Shown here one piece after another: positions 34,287 to 44,603 of a stretch of 64,000 nucleotides of DNA. Source of the DNA: Viola odorata (Eukaryota > Streptophyta > Magnoliopsida > Malpighiales > Violaceae). The stretch spans positions 12,105,893 through 12,169,892 of the forward strand of contig OY829545.1 of the NCBI GenBank assembly GCA_963691705.1, read 5' to 3'. Position 1 is the stretch's first letter; each line of letters begins with the position of its first letter. The notes beneath the pieces were generated by a model, which did not search any database, was not told where the DNA came from, and saw only the letters and a program-made list of their open reading frames with translations. The translations under genes were made by a program, and so were the position numbers.

Positions 34287-35873
34287 ATGGCACCCAAAAC
34301 TAAAAAGCCAGCCCGCAAAAGCGCAAAGCCAGTGGACACCTCCAGTCCTGTTCCTTCCAGATCTAGGTCACAGTCCGCTACCCCTAACTCAGCTTCATAC
34401 AAAACCGCAACACCACCATCAACCAACCCACGTCCTCTTCCCTCTCCTCCGCCGGTCTCACCTGCAGCCATTGAGCAGCCCCGAGAGTTTACCCCGGTGG
34501 ATGACGAGCTGGAAATCACAAGGTCCGTTCCTCCTACCACCACAACCACTAGAGGTGGCCGTGTGGTGAAGCTCCCTCCCGAATCGTCCACTGCCGGATC
34601 TAAGCCCAAGAAGCAGTCCGCCTCTGCCAAGCAGTCACCTCTTGACGCGGCAGTTGACCGATTTTTATCTCCCCAGCCTGTTTTGACAGCGGAGCAAGTC
34701 CTCAAGGACATCCTCATCTCCGATGAAGATGTCGAGGCCATGGATGAGCAAGTTGAGACTGATCTTGGCCAGGAGAACGAAGACCCCGAAGCTATGGAGG
34801 AAGGAACTGGAGAAAGTGGAGAAGCTGAGAGCAGCGGAGGGAACGAAGAAGAGGAAGATCTCCAGGCCCAGGAAGCTCTGGAAGAGGAAGAGAGGAAGAA
34901 ACAAGCAGCCGCAGCAGCATCAGCAGCCAAAAAGGGCAAATCCAAAGTTCCGGCCAAAGCGGAACGGCCAGCTGCAGCCGAGACACCAGTGGGGCAGAAG
35001 AGGAAACTTTCATCTTCCACTGCCGTCAAGCCCTCGACCTCCAAGAAGTTTCGAGCCCTCGAAACGGATGACGATGTCGAGGCCGAGACTCCTGCACCTT
35101 CATCAGTCCTCAAATCGAACGCCCAACAGGTGACTTCTGACCTTTCTTCACCCCATGAATGGATTGTGTTTAATGATAAGCCATCCCTAGATAAGTTGAA
35201 CATGCTGAATTCCAAAGGCGTTAGCTCTTGTGCGCGCCTGGATTTTGATTTTCTTGCTAAGATGGGTGTTGTGTCTAGGATCAGGGAGTATGTGGCCAAC
35301 ATCGGTTGGGAGTCTCTGTTCTATTTGGAACATCCGACCTTTGTTGAGTTTTCCCTTGAGTTTTTCACTACTTTTTGGGTAGAGGGCACATTTAGGCCCA
35401 AGGGCAAGGTCGGTCCAAATTCTTCCACCCCTGGTCTTATCAACTTTAAGCTAGCTAACAAATGGGAACACCTAACTCTAGGAGAATTTAATTGTTGGTT
35501 AGGTTTTTTTAATGATGATGAGTTGAATACCCCTCGTTATAAAAATGCCTTGACTGTTATGCCTGCTGTTTTTGATGCTACTGCTGCTTTTCGTGAGCTC
35601 ACTGGTAAAAATGATATTAAGTATGACACTAAAGGTAGTAAAGCCCATGAAATCCTTGATCCTGCTTTGCGTATCCTACACAGATATCTAGCCCTCACCT
35701 TTTCAGCACGATTTGGTTCGTCAGGGCAGGTATCTGTGCAGGAACTTTTCTTTCTATGGTGCATGAAGCACAAACGTAGGGTCAATCTTGGTTTTTGGGT
35801 AGCTTCGGGTATTTATTTACTTGTTATGCTTTCTTTAATTGTTATTTATTTATCTTTAAGCATGAGTAGCTAA
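34287..35873 (+). CDS. Athila ORF (envelope-position) protein, C-terminus replaced by LTR sequence
   Basis: ATG 34287 gives 528 residues; an in-frame ATG at 34068 would add 73. The N-terminal half is disordered: basic MAPKTKKPARKSAKP, Pro/Ser-rich, then acidic (about 34700-34890), then a KKGKSKVPAK/GQKRKLS basic stretch that could direct nuclear import. From 35157 (EWIVFNDKPSLDKLNML) to 35810 it matches the conserved Athila ORF-1 type domain (WESLFYLEHPTFVEFSLEFF, LTLGEFNCWLGF, HRYLALTFSARFGSSGQ, KHKRRVNLGFWVASG). After codon GGG at 35808-35810 the sequence is Athila LTR, adding a 19-residue hydrophobic tail (YLLVMLSLIVIYLSLSMSS). E4 at 44078 shows the native continuation. So this is a truncated chimera; the protein's role is unknown even in intact elements. 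Confidence 0.8.
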   Translation: MAPKTKKPARKSAKPVDTSSPVPSRSRSQSATPNSASYKTATPPSTNPRPLPSPPPVSPAAIEQPREFTPVDDELEITRSVPPTTTTTRGGRVVKLPPESSTAGSKPKKQSASAKQSPLDAAVDRFLSPQPVLTAEQVLKDILISDEDVEAMDEQVETDLGQENEDPEAMEEGTGESGEAESSGGNEEEEDLQAQEALEEEERKKQAAAAASAAKKGKSKVPAKAERPAAAETPVGQKRKLSSSTAVKPSTSKKFRALETDDDVEAETPAPSSVLKSNAQQVTSDLSSPHEWIVFNDKPSLDKLNMLNSKGVSSCARLDFDFLAKMGVVSRIREYVANIGWESLFYLEHPTFVEFSLEFFTTFWVEGTFRPKGKVGPNSSTPGLINFKLANKWEHLTLGEFNCWLGFFNDDELNTPRYKNALTVMPAVFDATAAFRELTGKNDIKYDTKGSKAHEILDPALRILHRYLALTFSARFGSSGQVSVQELFFLWCMKHKRRVNLGFWVASGIYLLVMLSLIVIYLSLSMSS

Positions 35874-36796
35874 ATTCCTAGTTCTTGGCAAGGCTGATTC
35901 AAGGGTTGCAGGGGCAGATTCGAGGCCTTAATGTGCTTAAAATATTCTTGATGCTATATTCAACTATTCATCGGTTTAATTATATCTTTGCATGATTTAA
36001 TTTGAGGCTTGATCAACTGATAATTATCTTGTGTAAAGGCTGCCATTTATGTGATGAATACGGAAGGAAAATTGCATGAGTAAGTAGGCATCTGTTTAGT
36101 CTTGACTGTGTCAAAGTGGTCTTGAATAGATAGGTTGGGTAGTTGATTAGGGCTGGGTCACGAGCCTGACAAACTGAGGGACTTTAGCTCTAGATCTGTC
36201 TTTTCTTAGCTTCATGGGCAGTTTGAGTATGGCCCTCCCGCATTCGTGCCTGGAGGGATGGCAAACTGTCAAGACTACCTCATATGTGGAAACGGGGGGT
36301 AGTTTCTCTTAAGAGAAAAGTAGGGGATATCCGAGGAATCTGGTCCCCATGTCATTTCTATGACATCTCGAATGGAATACCCTTGAGCTGATGACGATCT
36401 GGTCCCGAATGCAACCCAGGATGCCTTTGCCGAGAACCCTTTCTCCAACTGATTATTCGTGCTTATTTCACTCTTGTTCTATTTCACGCCTGCGTTGATA
36501 CTTCTGCACCTGTTTCACTTTCTGTTTTATTAATTCTGAATTTGTTCACTGATTTGTTATATTTTTACATTCGGGACCCTGAACGTGACATTCGGGACCC
36601 CGAACCTGCTTTCTTAGATAAACTTGTTAGCTCCAAATCTCTCTTGACCAACTCGTTTGGTCAAGTAAAACCCCCCCTGATTGTTACTTTTTGTGCCTTT
36701 GTCCCCCGAATACATTCAAGACCTTGAATCCATTCAAGACCTTGAATTCTGTTTTGTTTCTTTTGTTGTTTTATTTTATAATCTGGCCTTGTCTAG
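35811..36796 (+). repeat. E3 5' LTR remnant, 5'-truncated, left of solo LTR
   Basis: Matches 42889-43855 of the E3 3' LTR, starting at TATTTATTTACTTG. It is joined directly to the envelope-position ORF, so about 690 bp of LTR are missing. It ends at the TSD TCTAG. It has a small duplication relative to the other LTR: ATTCAAGACCTTGAAT occurs twice near 36712-36745 but once in the 3' LTR. Confidence 0.85.
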
Positions 36797-38542
36797 TGAT
36801 ATGATGCCTTTTTATGCATGTTTTTCCCTCTCTTTCAGGTCTAATTTCACACTTGATACTACTAATTTGGCTTGTTTTCCAACCACTTTGTAGATTTGGA
36901 CTAAAGGGAGAAACTTGCTGATAAGCGTGCCATTTGGATGCATTTTTGCTGATCTTTCATCGTCGAGCCCTAGACGCAGTTTTGTCGTCGAGACCTAGAC
37001 GCCTCTATACCGTCTAGACCTGGATGAGCTACTGAAGATATCTTACGTCCAGGCCTAGACGCACGCACGTGCATGTTTCTTCTCGGATGACGCTTGACCA
37101 AAGATGCCAAAGAGATTCCAGAATATTCCCTAGCTAAGTCGTCTTCCCCTAGAAGATATCTTACGTCTTGCCCTAGATGACGCTCCTCGTCTAGGCTGAC
37201 GCTTGACAAAAGATGCCAGAAAGATTCTAGCGGGATTCTATGCAATATTCCCTCTGCCAGCTGTCAAGGGCGCCCCTTCCTTCCTTCCTCCCCAACCAGC
37301 TGTCCTATTTTTTCCCCTTGTGGGATTGTCTTGTATATAAACCTTAGTTTTTAGGGCTTTAAAGGAGCTTTTTCCTTTTTTTTAGGGTTTCGAATCATTG
37401 TAGCCATTTTTCTCTCTCTCTCTCTAACTTTGGGATCTGTTCCCTTCTTGTTTTAGCTCCGGCCGGTTTTAATTAAGTGCTCTAGATTTTCGTTTTCATC
37501 TGCACCTCTTCTTTGTTTATGTTGATTTCTCCATCTATTTTGTGTTTGATTCTTAGCATGATTGGCTAAGTTTCTAGTCTTGGCAGGGGTGTTTTAAGGA
37601 TTGCAAGAGGATAGTTGGGAGGTCAAAGTGCTCTTAAAATGTTTTCATTATTGTATCCGCTTTCTTGCCATTTTATTGTCATTTCGTGTGAGATTTGTTG
37701 GTAGTTTGATCATCTATTTGCATGTTTCTCATGAATATTGTCATTTCCATGGTAATAACTAACGTGAAGCCATGGAATAGAGTAGGCACCTAGCCCAGAG
37801 TCACCATGTCGTTTGGTCCAATCTGGCTAGGGCAAGAAACCGGTTAGGGCAGACTTCTCAGTGTCTAGCCCTAGACGTGTCTTCTCTCCACTTCACGGGC
37901 CTGCGTGTCTGACCCATAAGCGCACCTTGGGCGCAGTGTCACGGCCACTCCCATAAGCGTACCTTGGGAGTGACTTCTCTTAAGAAGAGAAGTAGGGGAT
38001 CCACGTGAAAACAGGATTCCTATAGCGCGTCTATGGCGTGAAAACAGTCTATCCTTGCACCAATGACCGACTAGACCTCGACGCAATCCACCGTCTACCC
38101 CTGCTAAGATTTCCCCTTTACTTGATTTATTGTCTCTACTTGTTTCGTTATTTCCTTCTCATTTGATATTCTATCTCTTCTTGTTTTAATTTCTTCTTTG
38201 CTATATTTGTCTGTCTGCACCGTTTGTTTATTTGTCTGCACCGCTTTTATTATTATTCTTCTGTTTTCTTATCATTTCTATTTTATTTACGTTTTCTGCA
38301 CCGATATCAACTGTCATCGTTGGTTAGGCTCATCTAACCAACCAAACCCCCCCCCCCCCCCCGATTTACTTTTCTGTCTAGTGCATTTTCATCCTGATCA
38401 TACATCTAGGGCAAGATTAAATCTAGTGTTTCATTTCCCTGTGGTTCGACCCTGACTTGCCGCTATATACATTAATTTGTGCATCTAGCCCATCAGGAAT
38501 ATATATTTTATTACTTTTGACGCGCGTTTCGACGGCGCGTCA
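36797..38542 (+). mobile_element. Solo Athila-type LTR, 1746 bp
   Basis: Starts TGATATGATG and ends GACGGCGCGTCA, flanked by TCTAG at 36792-36796 and 38543-38547. It interrupts the E3 5' LTR, which resumes at 38548. Internal Athila LTR landmarks are TATATAA at 37334-37340, ACTAACGTGAAGCCATGG near 37758, an 18-C run (38347-38364) and CCCTGTGGTTCGACCCTGAC (38440-38459). No internal region or second LTR, so recombination between LTRs is inferred. Confidence 0.92.
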
Positions 38543-38547
38543 TCTAG

Positions 38548-38665
38548 TGTAAGTCTTCATCAATCTCTGTGGATCGATCCTCTTGCCACTGTCTTCAATC
38601 TATTTTGTTGCATGTGATAAGTTGTAATAATTTGTTTGATCGTGCCCTCGACAAGCGCGTTATCA
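38548..38665 (+). repeat. E3 5' LTR, terminal part
   Basis: Matches 43856-43970 of the 3' LTR and ends AAGCGCGTTATCA, followed by the PBS. Confidence 0.9.
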
Positions 38666-38668
38666 AAA

Positions 38669-38686
38669 TGGCGTCGTTGCCGGGGA
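38669..38686 (+). other. E3 primer-binding site
   Basis: TGGCGTCGTTGCCGGGGA; differs from the E1/E2 PBS by one base (T for C at position 6). Confidence 0.85.
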
Positions 38687-38747
38687 TTGGTGTTAAGTCT
38701 TGCCTTAGACAAGTCCAGATTTTTGTTTTATTTTATTTCTTTCTGTA

Positions 38748-39944
38748 ATGTCTTATTTTAATTCTTATTCTCATTCACCCTCTTTTCCTCAGCATTTTAC
38801 TCCCAACCCCCCGTGCTGGAATCAAGGAAATTTCAGCTATGGAGTGCATTCTAGACCTGGATATCAATATTTTCAGCCTCCACAACCTCCTCAAGGCACA
38901 GGGTTATCCCAAGGAAATCTGGCTGCATTAATTAGCATGGTTAATCAATTTAAAGAGACCCTTCGGGAGCAGAGGCGCCAAGATTATCTTGAATAAAACT
39001 TCACATCCCTGCCCGCTCATCATGACCTCGACGCTGCCCCAGCTCCCGAATCAAATGATGTGAGGTTGATTAACATGGAAAATCAATTAAAATAGCTAAC
39101 TTTGGAAATGCAGGAGCTTAAGGAGCAGTGGCGTTAAGAGGACATTGAAGAAGACTCCGCGTGCCTCTCCCAGATTCAAGACCCCGACGCTGCCACTTCT
39201 GCAGCTCCCGAACAGATCCCAGATCCTCGGGACCCCGAAGAAGTTCCAGCCCCCGAACCAAATTTTTTAGCTCTCTTGCCCAATCAGACGATGGATCACC
39301 CTATCACTCATATAGAACAACATTCCCAGCACTTAGATAGTGACGACTATTCAAGTGAAGAGGAGAGTTTCTCCACCACCACCCTATGGGAGTTACCATA
39401 TGAGCGTCATGACCAAAATGATGAGTCTTATGGGATAGAGGACCTTTTCATGCCTATGGATGAGCTAAAATTGGAGGATTCAGGATGCTCTCCTTTGGAG
39501 TCAAGAGCCAATATGGACTACACAGACATCGAGGTCCCGAAGTTGAGCAACAGTGACGAGCTTCAAGGCCTCGAAGCAGAATCAAGGGCAGAAACCATTT
39601 TTCAGCCGGGAGAGATTGTGAATGAGCATTCAAGGGAGACTGAGGATGAGAATTTAAGTGAGATTGAGAAGGAGAAAATTGAGGACTTGAGCTTTTCGTC
39701 ATGCCCTCGATCTAAAGTCGTTATGGGTGAAAGGGAGATTTTGAAACTTTTTGATTATATTGATCCTTTTCTTGAATCACCTTCCACTCATAACAATTTT
39801 TTCCTCTTAATTTTTCAGGAGCCCAAATTAACATTTGACCCATGTCATGGCCGCATACAAGATGCTTTGCTACAAGACCATCCACTCCATGCGATAATTC
39901 ACATCAAACTAAGAGGATGGAAAGCCTTTAGTAGAATTGGTTGA
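38748..39944 (+). pseudogene. ORF of non-autonomous Athila E3, unknown protein, three stops
   Basis: The frame from ATG 38748 (62 nt after the PBS) runs 399 codons to TGA 39942-39944 and is broken only by TAA 38994-38996, TAG 39093-39095 and TAA 39135-39137. Each sits where Gln would fit (context YLE*NF, QLK*LT, QWR*ED). The N-terminus is aromatic and Pro/Gln-rich (HSRPGYQYFQPPQPPQGTG); a short coiled coil follows (LISMVNQFKETLREQRRQ, NMENQL...LEMQELKEQW); the rest is acidic (DSDDYSSEEESFSTTTLWEL, ETEDENLSEIEKEKIEDL), and the tail reads DALLQDHPLHAIIHIKLRGW. No protease, RT or integrase. It resembles Athila gag spacer composition, but I cannot assign a function. Confidence 0.7.
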
Positions 39945-41468
39945 AGGAAACTTGAAGAGTCGAGGCCCCGACTATAATCAAGGCCAAGTGTGGGGAAATC
40001 CCACGGATTCCTAACCTTCTTTCTTCTTTCCTTTTAATTTTTAAAATTTTCAATTCCAAGTCAAACTTAGCTTTTTTATGCACACTTCTTATGTTCCCTA
40101 TGTAGTTTTAATTAGCTTTGTCCCCTTCCCTCCTCATTTAATTCCCTTGTCCCCTCCTTTTTCAAACCCCATTAATTCCCCATTTAATTTAGCTTTTTAT
40201 GTTCCCTATGGTAGCTTTAATTACTTTTGTCTCCTTCTCTCCTCATTTAATTCTCTTATCCCCTCCTTTTTCAAACCCCATTAATTCCTTTTGTCTTGCC
40301 TTCTTTCCCCCCTTTTTTTTTTTTCAAATTCAAATTCAAAAAAAAAATCAAAAAAAAAAATTTTTTTAAAAAAAAAAAATCTCACTTTTTTCTCTGATTT
40401 GTACAGGTGTCGGGTATCAGCTTTTTCAGGAACCTCTCCTAGCGCGCCACGTGGAATCCGTCATTCGAGACCCCGACACCTGTTTCTGATTCGAGAGCCC
40501 GACACCTGTTTCTGATTCGGGACCCCGAAGCCAACACTGGCGCAATCTTCCCCCATCCTCAATTCGAGACCCCGAACAATCTATCCCTTTGCCCCAGCAT
40601 GGGCTTATCTTTTATTTTACGTTAAATAATTTCCCTTTATGCTTTAGTTTGAACTGCTATCTTTTTCTCTCCTTCTTCACATTGAGGACAATGTGTTGCC
40701 TAAGTGTGGGGAGGATTTTATCTGCCTTATTTGTTTACTTTGCTTGACTGCATGTTTCAAGGTCCCGAATATTTTTTCGGATTTTTATCTTTATTTGCTG
40801 CCTATTTTTTGAAAACACCCCAATGATGGGCACACACCTGACTTGCGCACATAGAATAAAAATGTTGTCTATAGTCAAGGTCCCGAATGTGATATTCTTT
40901 GCCTATTATGCCTTATATCTGCTTCAAGACCTAGACACCAGTAGTCACGAATCAGCACCTTGTGAGCATTTGAGCCTTCATGCCTATGTTTATTGTTTGA
41001 GTGAATGCATGACTAGGTACTGGCTGGGTTTGAATGATATCCATGGGTATAGACACATTTAGACATAGGAAAGCAACAAAAAGATTAAGACCTCGCATCG
41101 AATTGTTCTCTCTCATTTTTCTTCTGTTCTGTTTTTTTTCTTGACCCTGAATCCCTTCTTGACCTCTCCAATTCTAACCACTTGAATTTTCTTTGATCTT
41201 TCTCTTGGCAGGTGAGCGATGTTGTTGGGAGCACCATCGAGGGCTAGACTAGACAAGCGAAGCAGTAAAGGCAAAGTGTGGGGATCCCGCAAAAATTCAA
41301 GACCCAGAATGTTGGCGCAAAAATTCAAGACCTCAAAATTGAAATCAAGGGCAGACCAGAACGAAAAATCACTTCCCACCCTCACCAAAACACAAGTGTG
41401 GGGAAGTGAAATCAGAATATCCAGCCCCTGAAGAACAAGGTCTCAATCCTCAATTCGGATCTCTCTCT

Positions 41469-41502
<34 letters not shown>

Positions 41503-42196
41503 AGAAATATAAATAAGAGAGAGAGAGAAGAGGAAAATCAGCAGCCAGCATCCATTCAAGGTCCCGAGCCTAGGTCCCGAATGAAGAAAGCAAGGATCCC
41601 CCTCGAAGAAGAAAAGCCTAGTCTAGCTTTCGCTCCAGCAACATTGTCTCACCATTTCGATTCTTTCTTGCCAAGGGAGCGTTCCAGGTTTGAGTTGGTT
41701 TCACCACCTTCTCATTTCACTTCCTTACTATCCCTCTTCTCCACTTTTTCTTCTCATTATGCTTCTTCATTTTCCTCTTGTCATTTATTTTCTTTGCTTC
41801 CCCTTCTTACCCTTGATGCGAAGTCTTTTGATTGCTGGATTGCCTATGCATGTGTCTAATGTACTCGGATTGATATGCAAGCTTGGTTTTGTGCTACGTT
41901 TTTGCATACTTGAGTGTTTAAACACCTAGCCTTGTTCACGAGCGTGAGTGCAAACACTAATCTATGTGAGGACTGCTGGTAAATAGGCTGATGTGGAAAA
42001 GTCTCTTCTCAAGGGTCGTTACCCTTCTGAATTGATGCAAGTGTATCTAGGTGAAGTCTGTTTTCATTTGAGGTCCCGAATCTTGACAAGCGTGCTTATT
42101 CTCTGTGCTATGGTCTGGTGTGTCTGTTCTGTTTTGGGGACTGTTTTAAATTTTGTGAATGCTCGAGGGCGAGCATTGGGCAGTGTGGGGATTATT
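39945..42196 (+). other. E3 3' untranslated region
   Basis: No gene supported. It contains two related blocks beginning TTAGCTTTTTATG (about 40065 and 40188), homopolymer A/T tracts (40310-40385, and about 30 A at 41471-41502), GTGTGGGGA words, GCTCGAGGGCGAGCATTGGG (42161-42180) and the polypurine tract GTGTGGGGATTATT before the LTR. Segments match the E2 and E4 3' UTRs. Confidence 0.8.
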
Positions 42197-43970
42197 TGAT
42201 AGCATGTTTTTATGCATGATTTTCCCTCCATTTTCTCACCTTTTTAAGGCATGATTCTGCTAATTTACCCTTGTTTTCATTACTATTGCAGATTTAGGCC
42301 TAAAATAGGAGTTTATGCGAAAAGATGCATTTTCGGAGCATTTTGTGCAGTTTTTGAGCTTCAAGACCCAGAGTCGAGGTCCCGAGTCCGAACCAGCGTT
42401 CAAGGTCTCGAATCGGATTCACCATTCGGGACCCCGAAGGGCGAAGAATGACATTTCCACGTGTCATCTCGCCAGAGCTTCCATGTGCCTCCTCTGACAC
42501 TGTTCCTGCAGTCTGCACTGACCACCAAATACCTACCGCTCTGACCAGTTCACCCTTGAGCCCAGTCCAGACCTGCCCAAAGCTGGAAAAATCAGACAGC
42601 TTTATGCTTTTTCAGCTTTGTGCTTTAAGGAACATGGATCCACTTTTTTAGGCTTTCAATTAATGCTTTTTGTCCCTAGTTTTAGGCTGAAGATATTTTG
42701 TGCTTAGAGCTCTACTATATAAAGGGCATCTAAGAGTAGTTTAGGATATCTTGGCTTATCTATGATCATGTAGTTTTAGTTTTCTTAGACTTCTCTCTAG
42801 TTTATCTCTCTAGTTCTTGTTAGCTCATCTTCAACCTTGCCGCCGGGCTTCAAACGGATTTTAGTAACAAGTTTTCTTCCCTTCATCTATTTATTTACTT
42901 GTTATGCTTTCTTTAATTGTTATTTATTTATCTTTAAGCATGAGTAGCTAAATTCCTAGTTCTTGGCAAGGCTGATTCAAGGGTTGCAGGGGCAGATTCG
43001 AGGCCTTAATGTGCTTAAAATATTCTTGATGCTATATTCAACTATTCATCGGTTTAATTATATCTTTGCATGATTTAATTTGAGGCTTGATCAACTAATA
43101 ATTATCTTGTGTAAAGGCTGCCATTTATGTGATGAATACGGAAGGAAAATTGCATGAGTAAGTAGGCATCTGTTTAGTCTTGACTGTGTCAAAGTGGTCT
43201 TGAATAGATAGGTTGGGTAGTTGATTAGGGCTGGGTCACGAGCCTGACAAACTGAGGGACTTTAGCTCTAGATCTGTCTTTTCTTAGCTTCATGGGCAGT
43301 TTGAGTATGGCCCTCCCGCATTCGTGCCTGGAGGGATGGCAAACTGTCAAGACTACCTCATATGTGGAAACGGGGGGTAGTTTCTCTTAAGAGAAAAGTA
43401 GGGGATATCCGAGGAATCTGGTCCCCATGTCATTTCTATGACATCTCGAATGGAATACCCTTGAGCTGATGACGATCTGGTCCCGAATGCAACCCAGGAT
43501 GCCTTTGCCGAGATTTCTCCAACTGATTATTCGTGCTTATTTCACTCTTGTTCTATTTCACGTCTGCGTTGATACTTCTGCACCTGTTTCACTTTCTGTT
43601 TTATTAATTCTGAATTTGTTCACTGATTTGTTATATTTTTACATTCGGGACCCCGAACGTGACATTCGGGACCCCGAACCTGCTTTCTTAGATAAACTTG
43701 TTAGCTCCAAATCTCTCTTGACCAACTCGTTTGGTCAAGTAAAACCTCCCCTGATTGTTACTTTTTGTGCCTTTGTCCCCCGAATACATTCAAGACCTTG
43801 AATTCTGTTTTGTTTCTTTTGTTGTTTTATTTTATAATCTGGCCTTGTCTAGTGTAAGTCTTCATCAATCTCTGTGGATCGATCCTCTTGCCACTGTCTT
43901 CAATCTATTTTGTTGCATGTGATAAGTTGTAATAATTTGTTTGATCGTGCCCTCGACAAGCGCGTTATCA
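42197..43970 (+). repeat. E3 3' LTR, 1774 bp
   Basis: Starts TGATAGCATG after the polypurine tract and ends GCGCGTTATCA. TATATAAAG at 42716-42724 is a good LTR TATA box. Right flank TTGATCCTGCC is Athila ORF sequence, so E3 inserted into E4 with expected TSD TTGAT; the left copy is lost. Confidence 0.92.
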
Positions 43971-44603
43971 TTGATCCTGCCTTGTGTATCCTGCATTGGT
44001 ATCTGGCCCTCACCTTTTCAGCAAGATTTGGTTCCTCGGGACAGATATTTGTGCAGGAACTTTTCTTTTAATGGTGCATGAAACACAAACGTAGGGTCAA
44101 TCTTAGTTTTTGGGTAGCTTCGGGCATTTTGCATGTGTTAAATGGCAGCCGTGGGCCTATTTTTGGATCACTTATCTCCTTGTTTGTTGTGAAGATGTGT
44201 AACATTGACCTGGCTGCTAGTAACCTTTCTGAGCCCCTAGCATTTAAGGATTTGGATATCCGAACCTTGGATGTCATGGGCCATCTATGTCTCTCACGAG
44301 GTGTGTTGAGTTTTTTATCCAGGTTGTGCCCCAGCAACGGAAAAGGTTTTTGGGATCAAGAACGGTGGCATCTTTGACTATCCAGATCTTTCGTATCCCC
44401 GCTCCAATGCCATTCCTCCAGCCCCCGAAAAGCAAGTGCCCCAAGCGGAAGCAGCTCGTCAAGCCAATGCGGCAGCAGCAAGCCAGCCCTCGATACCTCT
44501 CATTGTCTACGATCCGACCCAGACGAGACTTCTCCAGCTCATTCTGCGGGAACTTCAGGCTTTGACGGCTGAAGTTACCCGCAGAAATTTGCCACCCCAG
44601 TAG
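43971..44603 (+). pseudogene. E4 Athila envelope-position ORF, 3' part, frameshifted
   Basis: Starts within the conserved block DPALCILHWYLALTFSARFG, overlapping the same region in the E1 ORF (35655-35810) with clear differences. TAA at 44069-44071 replaces a codon before WCMKHKRRV. The open stretch from 44078 continues ILHVLNGSRGPIFGSLISLF and DLAASNLSEPLAFKDLDIRT, then frames change near 44300. The final frame ends with a likely amphipathic helix (LLQLILRELQALTAEVTRRN) and TAG at 44601-44603. It supplies the native C-terminus missing in E1. Non-functional. Confidence 0.8.

Noticed and set aside
34259..35302. 347-aa minus-strand ORF
   Set aside because: Serine-rich shadow of the acidic/proline-rich part of the Athila ORF.
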